NCBI RefSeq assembly: GCF_965216485.1 | Contig: NZ_OZ244162.1 | Location: forward strand, 3,100,001 to 3,164,000 | Origin: Algiphilus sp965216485 | GTDB lineage: Bacteria; Pseudomonadota; Gammaproteobacteria; Nevskiales; Nevskiaceae | Length of the DNA stretch: 64,000 nt | Direction: 5' to 3' | In this document: in pieces, positions 38,606 to 48,410 of the stretch | Layout of the letters: every line of letters begins with the position of its first letter | How positions within the stretch are numbered: position 1 is the first letter of the stretch | Program-made: the position numbers and the translations under genes | Notes under the pieces: model-generated | Told to the model about the DNA's origin: nothing | The model's database searches: none | What the model saw: only the letters and a program-made list of their open reading frames with translations

Positions 38606-39997
38606 ATGACGATGCAGGCATGGATGGCGGAGGGGCCGCGGTGGCCGAGCAGGACCCTCCGCGCAGCCGTCGCTGCAATACCGATGCTGCTGGTGGCCTG
38701 TGACGGCGTTGGCGATGGCCGCTCCGCGTCACCATCACCCGACGCGCCTTCCGCGCCCTTGGAGCCACCGGCACCGGTCGAAAACCGTGCGCGCGCGCTG
38801 GTGGAGACATCACTGCGTCTCGACCTGGCAGCGCAGCGCGGCGAGGCCGTGGTGTCGATCGCGGCATCGCAACAGCCGGGCGTCAGCTTTGACGTCGGCG
38901 CATTGGAGATTCATTCGGTGACCAGCGCGCTCGGAACGCTGCGCTTTCGCCAGCAGGACGGCCAGCTCGACATTGGCCTGCCATCCAGCGACGGACCGCT
39001 CGATATCGTCATCGACTATCGCTTCGCAGCGCAGGACGACTTCAATGGCTGGATGCCCGAGCCCGGTGTCTCCTTCCTGTGGCCGGACTTCTGCGGCAAT
39101 CTCTTCCCGTGCCGGGACGAGCCGGCCGCAGGCCAGCGCTATCGCCTGACGGTGTCGGGTGTGCCTGAGGGAAACACCGCCGTCTACCCGCAGCGCATTC
39201 CCGCCGCAGCCCCCGCCTACATGCCAGCCGTGGCCCTCGGGGACTACCGCGTGCTCTCATTGGGCACGACCCGCGACGGTACCGAGGTGAAGCTCTGGCA
39301 CCTGCCCGGTGAGGCCGAGCACGCCGTCGACGGTACCCAATACCTCGCGCAGTCCATGGATTTCTTCGAACAGACCTACGGGCCCTACGCTTTTGGCGAT
39401 GTTGTCGGCTCGGTGTCGGTCCGCTGGGGGCCGGGGCGCTTTGGCGGAATGGAGCATCACCCTTTCTGGCATGTGGCCTCCGAGGCAATGGGAAGCCCCG
39501 AGATCCACGCGCACGAGGCGGCGCATGGCTGGTTCGGCAATGGTGTACGCATGGCGTGCTGGGAGGATTTCGCGCTGTCCGAAGGCACCGCCAGTTATCT
39601 GGCAGCCCGCGCGCTCGACCAGCAAGGCATTGATCTGTGGCCAGAATATGAGTGCCGCCTGCAGCGAGTCTGTACCGACGAGCGCGTCAACACGGTGGCG
39701 CGCCCAAGCGATTGCAACGCTATCCGGTTGCGTGACCACCCCCTGTGGTCCGACGTGCCCTACATGAAGGGGGCCCAGTTTCTCAGGCAGGTCGCCGAGC
39801 GGGTCGGCGCCAATGCCGTCGATGACGCCCTGGCCCGCTTCTATCGGGAACGCTTCGGGACGGAGGCGCGCATGCAAGATCTCGTCGACCACCTGCGCGC
39901 CGCATTTCCCAGCGAATCGCTCGGCATCGAGGCACTCGCCCAGGGCTGGCTTTACCAGCGTGCATGCCCCAGCGTGCCTGACCGGGTGTGCCGCTAA
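38606..39997 (+). CDS. M1-type (gluzincin) metallopeptidase, lipoprotein
   Basis: 463 residues. The N-terminal segment PSRTLRAAVAAIPMLLVAC looks like a lipoprotein signal with lipobox LVAC. The zinc site is HEAAH (H303, E304, H307) and E326 exactly 18 residues further on, as in M1 aminopeptidases. The exopeptidase motif region reads GRFGGMEHHPFWH rather than GGMEN, so the N-terminal amine-binding Asn is not conserved. A beta-rich N-domain precedes the catalytic domain, with only a short C-terminal helical part. Periplasmic peptidase, substrate unknown. Confidence 0.85.
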   Translation: MTMQAWMAEGPRWPSRTLRAAVAAIPMLLVACDGVGDGRSASPSPDAPSAPLEPPAPVENRARALVETSLRLDLAAQRGEAVVSIAASQQPGVSFDVGALEIHSVTSALGTLRFRQQDGQLDIGLPSSDGPLDIVIDYRFAAQDDFNGWMPEPGVSFLWPDFCGNLFPCRDEPAAGQRYRLTVSGVPEGNTAVYPQRIPAAAPAYMPAVALGDYRVLSLGTTRDGTEVKLWHLPGEAEHAVDGTQYLAQSMDFFEQTYGPYAFGDVVGSVSVRWGPGRFGGMEHHPFWHVASEAMGSPEIHAHEAAHGWFGNGVRMACWEDFALSEGTASYLAARALDQQGIDLWPEYECRLQRVCTDERVNTVARPSDCNAIRLRDHPLWSDVPYMKGAQFLRQVAERVGANAVDDALARFYRERFGTEARMQDLVDHLRAAFPSESLGIEALAQGWLYQRACPSVPDRVCR

Positions 39998-40121
39998 GCG
40001 CCTCGCGACACCCTATGCTGCGACCGGTCAAGCACGCCAAGCGGACACCTTGGACAGCGCACTTGCACATGAGCGGTCACGGCAACTAGCGTGCCGCTTC
40101 CTTTTTTCCGCGGAGTCCTTC

Positions 40122-40787
40122 ATGCAGCAGACCATCGTGATCACCGGCGCCAACCGCGGCATCGGATTGGAACTGGCCCGTCAGTGGCAGCAACGCGGCG
40201 AGCGCGTGATCGCCGTAGTGCGCGCGGCCTCGGATGCGCTGAAGGCGCTGGACCTGACGGTCATCGAAGGCATTGATGTCTCGCGCGACGACCACATGCC
40301 CGCCCTGCGCGCGGCGCTGGTGGATACGGCCATCGACACGCTCTACCTGAACGCGGGGGTGATGCGGTCCGAGAGCCTGGATGACATGGACTTCGACCGC
40401 ATCCGCGATCAGTTCGAGATCAATACCCTGGGCCCTCTTCGCGTGGTCTGCGCGCTACTGCCACGCATGCGCGAAGGCGGCAAGATCGGCCTCATGACCT
40501 CCCGCATGGGTTCGATCGCCGACAACGATTCGGGCGCGAAGTACGGCTACCGAATCAGCAAGGCCGGCCTCAATGCAGCGGGCAAGTCCCTGGCTGTGGA
40601 TCTCGCACCGCGCGGCATTGCCGTCGCTATCCTGCACCCGGGCTTCGTGCGCACGGAGATGACCAACGGCAACGGTCATATTGATCCACCGGAAGCCGCC
40701 GAACGACTCATCCAGCGGATGGACGGACTCACGCTCGAGCACACGGGCACGTTCTGGCACTCCGACGGCAGCGTGCTGCCGTGGTAG
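40122..40787 (+). CDS. short-chain dehydrogenase
   Basis: 221-residue SDR with TGANRGIG at about 8-15, NAGV near 78, and YRISK as the catalytic YxxxK. This short form resembles C-factor (CsgA)-like SDRs; the last residues DGSVLPW replace the usual substrate lid. CTTTTTTCCGCGGAG lies upstream of the ATG. Substrate unknown. Confidence 0.9.
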   Translation: MQQTIVITGANRGIGLELARQWQQRGERVIAVVRAASDALKALDLTVIEGIDVSRDDHMPALRAALVDTAIDTLYLNAGVMRSESLDDMDFDRIRDQFEINTLGPLRVVCALLPRMREGGKIGLMTSRMGSIADNDSGAKYGYRISKAGLNAAGKSLAVDLAPRGIAVAILHPGFVRTEMTNGNGHIDPPEAAERLIQRMDGLTLEHTGTFWHSDGSVLPW

Positions 40788-40811
40788 TGGCGCCGGTGCC
40801 ACGCCGCTGAA

Positions 40812-42599
40812 TCAGAACCAAGCGTCCTGCATATCGAGCGCACTGGCCTCGCCGTCGGCGACGAGGCGTGCCCAGTGCGCGATTTGGGGCAGCTCCCGCT
40901 GGAAAAAGTACTGCGTCGCCTGACGCTTGCCCGCATAGAAAGCGCGATCGCTGTCGCCGTCCGCGGTGGCTTCGTCAGCGACCAGCACCTGCTCCAGCCA
41001 GATCCAAGCGATCACGACGTGACCGAGCATGTCGAGATAGGCGCTGGCATTGGCGAGATAGACGTCCGGCGTGGCCACGCGTTCCATCACGCTGCGCGTG
41101 GTGCCGGCGACCGTATCGATCGCCTCCGCGAGCTGCTTGGCATAGGCCTGCAGCACCGGGTGCGTGCTGGCGCGCTCAGCGGTCTCGCCTATGGTGCGTA
41201 ACAGCAGCTTGAGCGCGGCGCCCTGCCGCATGGTCACCTTGCGGCCCAGCAGATCGATGGCCTGGATGCCGTTGGTGCCTTCGTGAATCGGATTCAGGCG
41301 GTTGTCGCGGTAGAAGCGTTCGACCGGGTATTCGCGGGTATAGCCGTAGCCGCCCAGCACCTGGATGGCGAGCTTGTTCGCCTCCAGCCCGTATTCGGAG
41401 GGCCATGCCTTGGCGATGGGGGTCAGAATGTCGAGCAGCAGGCCGAGCTGCTCACGGTCCTCGGCATCGTCGGTGGTGGCCTGCCGGTCGACCAGCCGGG
41501 CGCAGTAGAGACATAACGCGAGGGCCCCTTCGCAATAGGCCTTCTGCGCGAGCAGCATGCGCCGCACATCCGTGTGTTCGATGATCGGCACCGGCGGATC
41601 GCTGGGCGGACTTCCCACCTTGCGCCCCTGTGGTCGGCCGCGGGCATAGTCCAGCGCGTGCAGATAGCCGGTATAACCGAGGACCGCCGCGCCCATGCCG
41701 ACCCCGATGCGCGCCTCATTCATCATGTGGAACATGCCGGCCAGTCCCTGCCCGGCTTCGCCGACCAGATGACCGACGCAGGCGTCGTTGTCGCCAAAGC
41801 TCAGCACCGTATTCACGGTACCGCGGTAGCCCATCTTGTGATTGAGGCCTACCAAGCGCACGTCGTTGCGCGCGCCCACGCTGCCGTCGTCGCCGACGTG
41901 CGATCGCGGCACGACAAAGAGCGAGATGCCCTTCGTTCCCGCCGGCGCGCCGTCGATGCGTGCCAGCACCATGTGCACGATGTTCTCGGCGAGGTCGTGC
42001 TCGCCGCCGGAGATCCACATCTTGCTGCCCTTGATGCGGTAGCTGCCATCGGCCTGCGGGATGGCGCGGGTGCGGATATCACCCAGCGACGAGCCGGCCT
42101 GCGGCTCCGACAGACACATGGTGCCGAAGAAGCGGCCGGCGATCATCGGGCGCATGTAGCGCGCCTGCTGCGCCTCGGAACCGACCACCTTGAGCAGATT
42201 GGCGGCAGCACCGGTCAGGAAGGGGTAGCCGGCCGTGCCGATGTTGGCTGCGGAGAACAGCGCGTTGACCGTCTGGCTGACGCTATAGGGCAGTTGCAGA
42301 CCTCCATCGGCCTCGTCAAAGGGGGCCCCCAGAAAGCCGCCTTCGATGTAGGCGTCCAGCGCCTTCTTCACGGCGGGGATGAGGTGGACGCGCTCCCCGT
42401 CGAAGGTGGGTTCGTTGGCATCCAGCTCGGCGGCGTGGCTGGCAAATTCCTCTTCGGCCAGGGTTTCGGCCGCGTCGATGACCGCATCGAAGGTGGTGCG
42501 GTCGTGCTGGGCAAAACGCGCGTGGTTGCAGAGCGCGGCCACGTCGAGCCATTCATAGAGCAGGAAATCCAGATCACGTCGGCGAATCAAGAGATGCAT
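40812..42599 (-). CDS. acyl-CoA dehydrogenase
   Basis: 595 residues of the long acyl-CoA dehydrogenase group: an N-terminal extension (about 1-35), the N-terminal helical domain, the middle beta domain (MCLSEPQAGSSLGDIRTRAI; KMWISGGEH), the C-terminal helical domain with catalytic Glu in IHEGTNGIQAIDLLGRK, and an additional acetyl-CoA-dehydrogenase-like C-terminal domain (about 470-595). It oxidises acyl-CoA at the alpha-beta bond with FAD, passing electrons to ETF. It fits beta-oxidation of long substrates delivered by the monooxygenase and P450 systems. Confidence 0.93.
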   Translation of the reverse strand: MHLLIRRRDLDFLLYEWLDVAALCNHARFAQHDRTTFDAVIDAAETLAEEEFASHAAELDANEPTFDGERVHLIPAVKKALDAYIEGGFLGAPFDEADGGLQLPYSVSQTVNALFSAANIGTAGYPFLTGAAANLLKVVGSEAQQARYMRPMIAGRFFGTMCLSEPQAGSSLGDIRTRAIPQADGSYRIKGSKMWISGGEHDLAENIVHMVLARIDGAPAGTKGISLFVVPRSHVGDDGSVGARNDVRLVGLNHKMGYRGTVNTVLSFGDNDACVGHLVGEAGQGLAGMFHMMNEARIGVGMGAAVLGYTGYLHALDYARGRPQGRKVGSPPSDPPVPIIEHTDVRRMLLAQKAYCEGALALCLYCARLVDRQATTDDAEDREQLGLLLDILTPIAKAWPSEYGLEANKLAIQVLGGYGYTREYPVERFYRDNRLNPIHEGTNGIQAIDLLGRKVTMRQGAALKLLLRTIGETAERASTHPVLQAYAKQLAEAIDTVAGTTRSVMERVATPDVYLANASAYLDMLGHVVIAWIWLEQVLVADEATADGDSDRAFYAGKRQATQYFFQRELPQIAHWARLVADGEASALDMQDAWF

Positions 42600-42723
42600 G
42601 TGGGCCCCGGCTGTGGATCGTCGGCCCGCAGTCTAGCAATCCATCGGCCATGCACTGCGCATCCCTGCAACGTGCTCTGCCATGCCTGCACACGGCCGGC
42701 CACTCGGCTGCGGGCGGGGCGGC

Positions 42724-43809
42724 TCAACCGGCGTGTCGCGCGCGCAGGCGCAGGCCGAGACCGGCCAGCTCCAGCAACAACCAGGCAGCCGCCAGCGCGA
42801 CGAAGAAGGCGGCGTACTGGCGCAGGAACTGCTGCAGCAGTGCCGCAACATGCCCCTTGTAGAGGCCTTTAGTGAAGCCAAGCGCCGGGTGTGCACGACT
42901 GAGCACACGGGCATGGCGCAGGAAATGATCCAGGCCCGCGGATCCCATGCGCGCAGCCCGCAATGCGGCGGCGCGGGCCGCGCCGTCCGCCGTTGGTAGC
43001 CAGCGCAGCAGCGGCGCCCCGCCGGCATGCAGCGCATAGGCACCCCCGGGTTGGCGCGCAAACTGCGCGGCGTGGTGCAGTTGCTTCGGGTGCACCACAT
43101 GGCGCAGCACGCGTTGGGACGGGGCGACCCCCATCGCATCGCTCAGCGTGGAGGCGTCGTTCATGAGTCGGCGCAAGGCCCGACTGTCACCCGTACGCAC
43201 CGCTTGCTTCGCCTGGCGCACGACATGGGTGGACAACGCCGGACTGAGCGCGTGATTGCGGCGTGCAGCCTTGAGTACGGCGGTGCCGCCGTCGGCCGCG
43301 GGCAGTGCCGTCAGCGCCAGCCCCGCCATGGATAGCCCGACGATGAAGGGATCAACCGCCTCGCCGCGCAGCCCGCGTCCGGATTGAATGGCCAGGTCGC
43401 GCACATCGCCGAAGACGAAGAGATCCGAAGCGATGGCTGCCACCAGACCAGGCGCGTCATCGGCACGGCCAGTCAGTGCCCCCATGGCGGCCGAGCGCAG
43501 CGGGGCGTACCACGCTTCGCGCGCCTGCTGATGGAATGCGGCACGCAGTGCGAGCAGACGGGCGCGCTCCGCATCGGCGGCTGCATGCTGGCGTAGGCCT
43601 TCTTCGATGACGAGCAGCGCCGCCTGCTCCTGGCCGGCAGCATGCAAGTGACGCGCCTCTGTCACGTAGTCCAGCGGCGGCAGTTGCGGCAGGCTCCAGT
43701 GCGCGCGCGCCGCGGGCCAGTCGTGCACGCAGAGCACCAGAAGCAGGAGTGCGATGGCTCCCCGCAGAAGATGCCCCACGATGCCCAGGCGATAGCGCAT
43801 GACCCGCAT
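42724..43809 (-). CDS. conserved membrane-anchored protein of unknown function
   Basis: About 361 residues. There are hydrophobic helices at the N-terminus (about 7-25, LLRGAIALLLLVLCV) and the C-terminus (AAFFVALAAAWLLLELAGLG), with a 300-residue, largely helical Ala/Arg-rich soluble part between them, including TPR-like segments near residues 45-100. The start may instead be 43800 (three codons later); neither has a strong ribosome binding site. No family was recognised. Confidence 0.75.
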   Translation of the reverse strand: MRVMRYRLGIVGHLLRGAIALLLLVLCVHDWPAARAHWSLPQLPPLDYVTEARHLHAAGQEQAALLVIEEGLRQHAAADAERARLLALRAAFHQQAREAWYAPLRSAAMGALTGRADDAPGLVAAIASDLFVFGDVRDLAIQSGRGLRGEAVDPFIVGLSMAGLALTALPAADGGTAVLKAARRNHALSPALSTHVVRQAKQAVRTGDSRALRRLMNDASTLSDAMGVAPSQRVLRHVVHPKQLHHAAQFARQPGGAYALHAGGAPLLRWLPTADGAARAAALRAARMGSAGLDHFLRHARVLSRAHPALGFTKGLYKGHVAALLQQFLRQYAAFFVALAAAWLLLELAGLGLRLRARHAG

Positions 43810-43938
43810 TGTAGGGGCGACAGCCGCTGGCAAACCGCCCCATCCTCTGTGCCCGCACCAACGCGGCACGGATCACCGCCCCCCGCGCGCACAAACTGGG
43901 GCATGATGGCCTGGGTCGACGAGCAAGGGGGGGGTCAC

Positions 43939-45594
43939 GTGAAAGCATCCGATCTGATGGTGCGGTGCCTGGAAACGGAGGGGGTCGAATTCGTCTTCGG
44001 GATTCCGGGCGAGGAGAACCTCGATCTGCTGGAATCACTGGCGCATTCGCGTATCAAGTTGATCCTCACCCGCCACGAACAGGCTGCCGGCTTCATGGCC
44101 GCCACCTATGGCCGGCTGACGGGCAAGGCCGGGGTCTGCTTGTCCACCCTTGGCCCGGGCGCCACCAATCTGGTCACCGCGGCTGCCTACGCCCAGCTCG
44201 GCGCCATGCCCATGGTGATGATCACCGGCCAGAAACCGATCAAGCGCAGCAAGCAGGGGCAGTTCCAGATCATCGACGTGGTGGACATGATGACCCCCAT
44301 CACCAAGTCCACCTGTCAGATCGTGAGCGGCCCGAGCATTCCAGCCCGGGTACGTGAAGCCTTCCGGCAGGCGGACGAGGAACGTCCTGGCGCCACCCAT
44401 CTGGAGCTGCCCGAGGACATCGCCGCCGAGGATGTCGACGAGCAACCGATTCCGGCCAGCGAAGTACGCCGCCCCGTGGCCGAGCACAAGGCCATCAGCC
44501 GTGCAGTCGCCCTGCTCAGCGCCGCCCGGCATCCGCTGCTGGTCATTGGCGCCGGCGCCAACCGCAAGCGCTGCGCACGCATGCTGCGCGCCTTCGTCGA
44601 CCGCCAGGGCATCCCCTTCATCACCACCCAGATGGGCAAGGGCGTGGTCGATGAGAATCACCCTCTGTGCCTGGGCAATGCGGCGGTCTCCGATGGCGAT
44701 TTTCCGCATCGCGCCATCGAGCAGTCGGACTGCATCGTCAATGTTGGCCATGACGTGGTCGAGAAACCGCCCTTCGTGATGAAGACCGGCGCGCGCAAGG
44801 TCATCCACATCAATTACGCCTCGGCCGAGGTGGACCCGGTCTATTTCCCGCAGGTGGAAGTGGTGGGCGACATCGCCAACGCCATGTGGCAGATGAACGA
44901 GGCGCTGTCCCGCCAGCCAAATTGGGACTTCGACTTCATGCACAGCGTCTGCGCCGCCATGCACGCGCATCAGGAAGAAGGCATTTTCGACGCCCGCTTC
45001 CCGGTCACACCGGCGCGCCTGGTGGCAGACATCCGAAGGGTCATGCCCAGCGACAGCGTCATCGCCCTCGACAACGGCGTCTACAAGATCTGGTTCGCGC
45101 GCAACTACAACGCGGCTGTGCCCAACAGCGTGCTGCTCGACAATGCCCTGGCCAGCATGGGTGCGGGCCTGCCCTCGGCCATGGCCGCGAAGCTGGTGCA
45201 CCCGGACAAGCCCGTCATGGCGATCTGTGGCGACGGCGGTTTTATGATGAACTCGCAGGAGCTGGAGACGGCGGTGCGCCTCGGCCTCGACCTTGTCGTC
45301 GTCATCCTCAACGATTCGGCCTACGGCATGATCAAGTGGAAGCAGCAGCACATGGGGCTAACCGACTTCGGCCTGGATTTCGGCAATCCCGACTTCGTGG
45401 CCTACGCCCAGAGCTACGGCGCCCATGGCCACCGTCTCTCTGCCACCGAACAACTGGTACCGCTGCTCAAGCAGTGCCTGGCCAGCGGCGGCGTCCATCT
45501 GGTGGACGTACCCGTTGATTACAGTGACAACGACCGCGTACTGAATCGGGAGATTCCCGAACGCAGTCGCGCTTTGCAAGCCGCGCAAGGCTGA
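43939..45594 (+). CDS. acetolactate-synthase-family ThDP enzyme
   Basis: 551 residues with the three domains of the family. E47 in LTRHEQAAGF activates the ThDP, the ThDP-Mg motif is GDGGFMMNSQELETAVRLGL...ND, and the middle domain is complete. No small regulatory subunit gene is adjacent, as in catabolic AlsS-type or other 2-oxoacid decarboxylating enzymes. The GTG start at 43939 follows AAGGGGGGGG (a G8 run) and gives the conserved N-terminus MKASDLMVRCLETEGVEFVF. It is 34 bases from the aldehyde dehydrogenase gene, which suggests a two-step pathway. Confidence 0.88.
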   Translation: MKASDLMVRCLETEGVEFVFGIPGEENLDLLESLAHSRIKLILTRHEQAAGFMAATYGRLTGKAGVCLSTLGPGATNLVTAAAYAQLGAMPMVMITGQKPIKRSKQGQFQIIDVVDMMTPITKSTCQIVSGPSIPARVREAFRQADEERPGATHLELPEDIAAEDVDEQPIPASEVRRPVAEHKAISRAVALLSAARHPLLVIGAGANRKRCARMLRAFVDRQGIPFITTQMGKGVVDENHPLCLGNAAVSDGDFPHRAIEQSDCIVNVGHDVVEKPPFVMKTGARKVIHINYASAEVDPVYFPQVEVVGDIANAMWQMNEALSRQPNWDFDFMHSVCAAMHAHQEEGIFDARFPVTPARLVADIRRVMPSDSVIALDNGVYKIWFARNYNAAVPNSVLLDNALASMGAGLPSAMAAKLVHPDKPVMAICGDGGFMMNSQELETAVRLGLDLVVVILNDSAYGMIKWKQQHMGLTDFGLDFGNPDFVAYAQSYGAHGHRLSATEQLVPLLKQCLASGGVHLVDVPVDYSDNDRVLNREIPERSRALQAAQG

Positions 45595-45628
45595 TCCGCG
45601 CCCTTCTTTTCGGACCAAGGAGACCCCC

Positions 45629-47056
45629 ATGCTGGCAAAGCAGTACCCCTTCTACGTCGCCAACCGTCCCGAACAACCGAACGCCGATCTCGAGGTCTTC
45701 GACAAGTACCATGGCACGGTGGCCACCCGTGTCGCGCTGGCCGATGCTTCCACCATTGACCGCGCCATCGCCGCCGCCGACGCCGCCACGGACGATATGC
45801 GCACCCTGCCGCCTTTCGAGCGACAGAAAGTGTTGCAGCATTGCGTGCAACGCTTCACCGAACGCGCCGAGGAGCTGGCCCAGGCGCTGTGCGTCGAAGC
45901 CGGCAAGCCGATCAAGGACAGCCGCGGCGAGGTGACGCGCCTGATCGACACCTTCCGTATGGCAGCCGAAGAAGCCGTGCGCATGGAAGGCACCGTGATG
46001 AATCTGGAGACGGGCCCGCGCAGCAAGGGCTATCGCGGCCAGTACAAGCGCGTTCCGATCGGCGCCTGCTCCTTCATCTCGCCCTTCAATTTCCCCCTCA
46101 ACCTGGCGGCGCACAAGGTGGCCCCGGCGATTGCCGCCGGCTGTCCCTTCGTGCTCAAGCCGGCCAGCCTGACGCCCATCGGCGCCCTGATCATCGCCGA
46201 GACCCTGGCGGAAACCGACCTGCCTGCCGGAGCATTCTCGGTGCTGCCCTGTCGGCGCGACGGCGCCGAGCTGTTCACCACCGACGAGCGCCTGAAGCTG
46301 CTGTCCTTTACCGGCTCCCCCGAAGTGGGCTGGGACCTCAAGGCCCGCGCCGGCAAGAAGAAGGTGGTGCTCGAGCTGGGCGGCAATGCCGCCGTGGTGG
46401 TGCACCGGGATGCCGATCTCGACGACGCCGTGGCGCGCATCGTCTTCGGCGCCTTCTATCAATCCGGCCAGAGTTGCATTGGCGTACAGCGCATTATCGT
46501 GCACAGCGACGTCTACGTTCGCTTCCGCGACAAGCTGGTGGCAGCCACCGAACAACTGGTGGCGGGAGACCCCAGCGACGAAAACACCTTCGTCGGCCCC
46601 TTGATCTCCGCGAAGGAGGCCGAGCGCCTGGAAGACTGGATCACCCAGGCCGTGGATGCCGGCGGACGCAAGCTGTGTGGCGGCGTGCGCGATGGCGCCA
46701 TGCTTTCCGCCACCCTGCTGGAGGACGTGCCACGCGATCAGCCGATCTGCGTCGAGGAAGCCTTTGGCCCGGTCGCGGTGCTGAGCCGTTTCGACGACTT
46801 CAGTGCGGCGTTGGAGGAAGTCAACGACAGCGTCTTCGGGCTGCAGGCCGGCATCTTCACGCGCGACCTCTACTGCATGCTTGAAGCCTGGGATCGCCTG
46901 GAGGTGGGCGGCGTGGTCATCGGCGACGTGCCCTCCTGGCGCGCCGACAACATGCCCTACGGCGGCATCAAGGACAGCGGCATTGGACGCGAAGGGGTGC
47001 GTTTTGCGATGGAGGACATGACCGAGATTCGCAATCTGGTCATTCGCACGCCATGA
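45629..47056 (+). CDS. aldehyde dehydrogenase
   Basis: 475-residue NAD(P)-dependent aldehyde dehydrogenase. The glutamate motif is LELGGNAAVVV and the catalytic cysteine motif YQSGQSCIGVQ. Residues FNFPLNLAAHK and the C-terminal PYGGIKDSGIGREG are typical. It forms a probable operon with the upstream ThDP enzyme (CCAAGGAGACCCCC precedes the ATG). The conserved pairing suggests it oxidises an aldehyde derived from the ThDP reaction; the substrate is not known. Confidence 0.92.
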   Translation: MLAKQYPFYVANRPEQPNADLEVFDKYHGTVATRVALADASTIDRAIAAADAATDDMRTLPPFERQKVLQHCVQRFTERAEELAQALCVEAGKPIKDSRGEVTRLIDTFRMAAEEAVRMEGTVMNLETGPRSKGYRGQYKRVPIGACSFISPFNFPLNLAAHKVAPAIAAGCPFVLKPASLTPIGALIIAETLAETDLPAGAFSVLPCRRDGAELFTTDERLKLLSFTGSPEVGWDLKARAGKKKVVLELGGNAAVVVHRDADLDDAVARIVFGAFYQSGQSCIGVQRIIVHSDVYVRFRDKLVAATEQLVAGDPSDENTFVGPLISAKEAERLEDWITQAVDAGGRKLCGGVRDGAMLSATLLEDVPRDQPICVEEAFGPVAVLSRFDDFSAALEEVNDSVFGLQAGIFTRDLYCMLEAWDRLEVGGVVIGDVPSWRADNMPYGGIKDSGIGREGVRFAMEDMTEIRNLVIRTP

Positions 47057-47062
47057 GGCCAC

Positions 47063-47104
47063 TGCCACGCTGACTTGCAGCAACGTGTCGCAGTCAGCGT
47101 GGCA
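47063..47104. terminator. 13-bp perfect inverted repeat between convergent genes
   Basis: TGCCACGCTGACT at 47063-47075 and AGTCAGCGTGGCA at 47092-47104 flank a 16-base loop. It lies between the aldehyde dehydrogenase (+) and the 3D-domain lipoprotein (-), so it is likely a bidirectional transcript end. There is no U-run. Confidence 0.6.
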
Positions 47105-47125
47105 TCGGGCAAGCAGCGCCTGCGG

Positions 47126-47527
47126 TTACTCCACTGGTTTCCAGCGAATGGTGACCTGCCGCTTGCCCCATTCACGGGCGGCTGCTTCGTCGAGGCCCAT
47201 GAAGATGTCGATCTTGTTCTGCCAGCGCTTGTTCATCTTGTCGCGCACGATCCAGGTGCCGGGCAGGCCTTCGATCTTCACTTCGGTGTTGTGACGCAGA
47301 CCTTTCTCAATCAAATCGCGCGAAACGGCAATGGCCCGCATGCCGGGGACAAGCTGGTCGCCCCAGGCAGCCAGTCCGACATTGCCCTTTTTGGTCTGTG
47401 CCTCGGTGGTGTTGTAGGCCGTCGCCGTGACCGTGGTGCTCTGCCACGACTCTTGACCACCACCGCAGGCGGCAAGAATGACGCCGGCGGCGAAGGCCAC
47501 CGCCGCTATGCCAGAGACGCGTCGCAT
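47126..47527 (-). CDS. 3D-domain lipoprotein (MltA/RlpA-like fold)
   Basis: 133 residues: lipoprotein signal peptide with lipobox LAAC (C21) followed by one 3D domain (about 30-130; TVTATAYNTTEAQT ... AWGDQLVPGMRAIAVSRDLI ... DKMNKRWQNKIDIFM). The three conserved aspartates of 3D domains are present. Such domains bind or cleave glycan strands as in MltA and resuscitation-promoting factors. It is divergent from the PhzF gene. Confidence 0.85.
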   Translation of the reverse strand: MRRVSGIAAVAFAAGVILAACGGGQESWQSTTVTATAYNTTEAQTKKGNVGLAAWGDQLVPGMRAIAVSRDLIEKGLRHNTEVKIEGLPGTWIVRDKMNKRWQNKIDIFMGLDEAAAREWGKRQVTIRWKPVE

Positions 47528-47618
47528 ACGCAGTTCCTCATGTAGACGTTCCTCAAGGCTGCCTCTAGGCTGTCGTCATCTCAAGTGACGCTGTCGCCTG
47601 TCGAAGGCGGCCCATGCC

Positions 47619-48410
47619 ATGCAATACACGCAATTCCAGGTCGACGCCTTTGCCGAGCGGGTCTTTGCAGGCAACCCGGCAGCCGTGGTGCCGATGCCCG
47701 ACTGGCCCAACGATGCCCTGCTGCAGGCCATTGCCCACGAGAACCAGCTTTCCGAGACCGCCTTCTTCGTACCCGAGGGTGACGACTACGGTCTGCGCTG
47801 GTTCACGCCGACGCACGAGGTCGACCTCTGCGGCCACGCCACCCTGGCCACGGCACACGTGCTGTTCACGCATCTGGGTTGCACATCGCAGCGACTGCGC
47901 TTTCGAACGCGCAGCGGCGTGCTGCACGTGCAACGCGAGCAAGAACGGCTATGGATGGATTTTCCGGCGCAGCCCGCCACGCCCGCTGTCGCCCCGGTGG
48001 CGTTGCTGCAGGCCATCGGACAGGAGCCCCACGCCGTGCTGGCGGCCAGTGACTGGATGGTGGTGCTCGACAACGCTGCGGCAGTCGATGCCCTGTCGCC
48101 GGATCTCAGCCTGCTGCAGCAACTCGATCTGCGCGGCGTGATCGTTACCGCACCCGGCGAGGCGCCGGTCGATTTCGTCAGTCGTTTCTTTGCCCCGCGC
48201 TACGGCATCGCCGAGGACCCGGTGACCGGATCGGCGCATTGCACCCTGGGACCATACTGGCGGGAACGCCTCGGCAAGGACAAGCTGCTGGGCGAGCAAC
48301 GCTCGCAGCGCGGCGGGCGGGTGCAGTGCCGGGTCGGTGACACGCGCGTGCAGCTCGGCGGGACCGCGGTCACCTTTCTAGAAGGCACGATCTACGTGCC
48401 CGACCCCTAG
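47619..48410 (+). CDS. PhzF-family isomerase
   Basis: 263 residues, the normal length, with the PhzF N-terminus FQVDAFAERVFAGNPAAVVP, the catalytic Glu in HENQLSETAFFVP, and the C-terminal EDPVTGSAHCTLGPYW motif. PhzF in phenazine synthesis isomerises trans-2,3-dihydro-3-hydroxyanthranilate, but most homologues act elsewhere and no phenazine genes are present. The stop codon lies in a CTAG shared with the convergent HIT gene. Confidence 0.93.
   Translation: MQYTQFQVDAFAERVFAGNPAAVVPMPDWPNDALLQAIAHENQLSETAFFVPEGDDYGLRWFTPTHEVDLCGHATLATAHVLFTHLGCTSQRLRFRTRSGVLHVQREQERLWMDFPAQPATPAVAPVALLQAIGQEPHAVLAASDWMVVLDNAAAVDALSPDLSLLQQLDLRGVIVTAPGEAPVDFVSRFFAPRYGIAEDPVTGSAHCTLGPYWRERLGKDKLLGEQRSQRGGRVQCRVGDTRVQLGGTAVTFLEGTIYVPDP

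Noticed and set aside
45467..47083. 538-residue open frame opposite the aldehyde dehydrogenase at 45629
   Set aside because: Same reason: antisense shadow with biased composition and no ribosome binding site.
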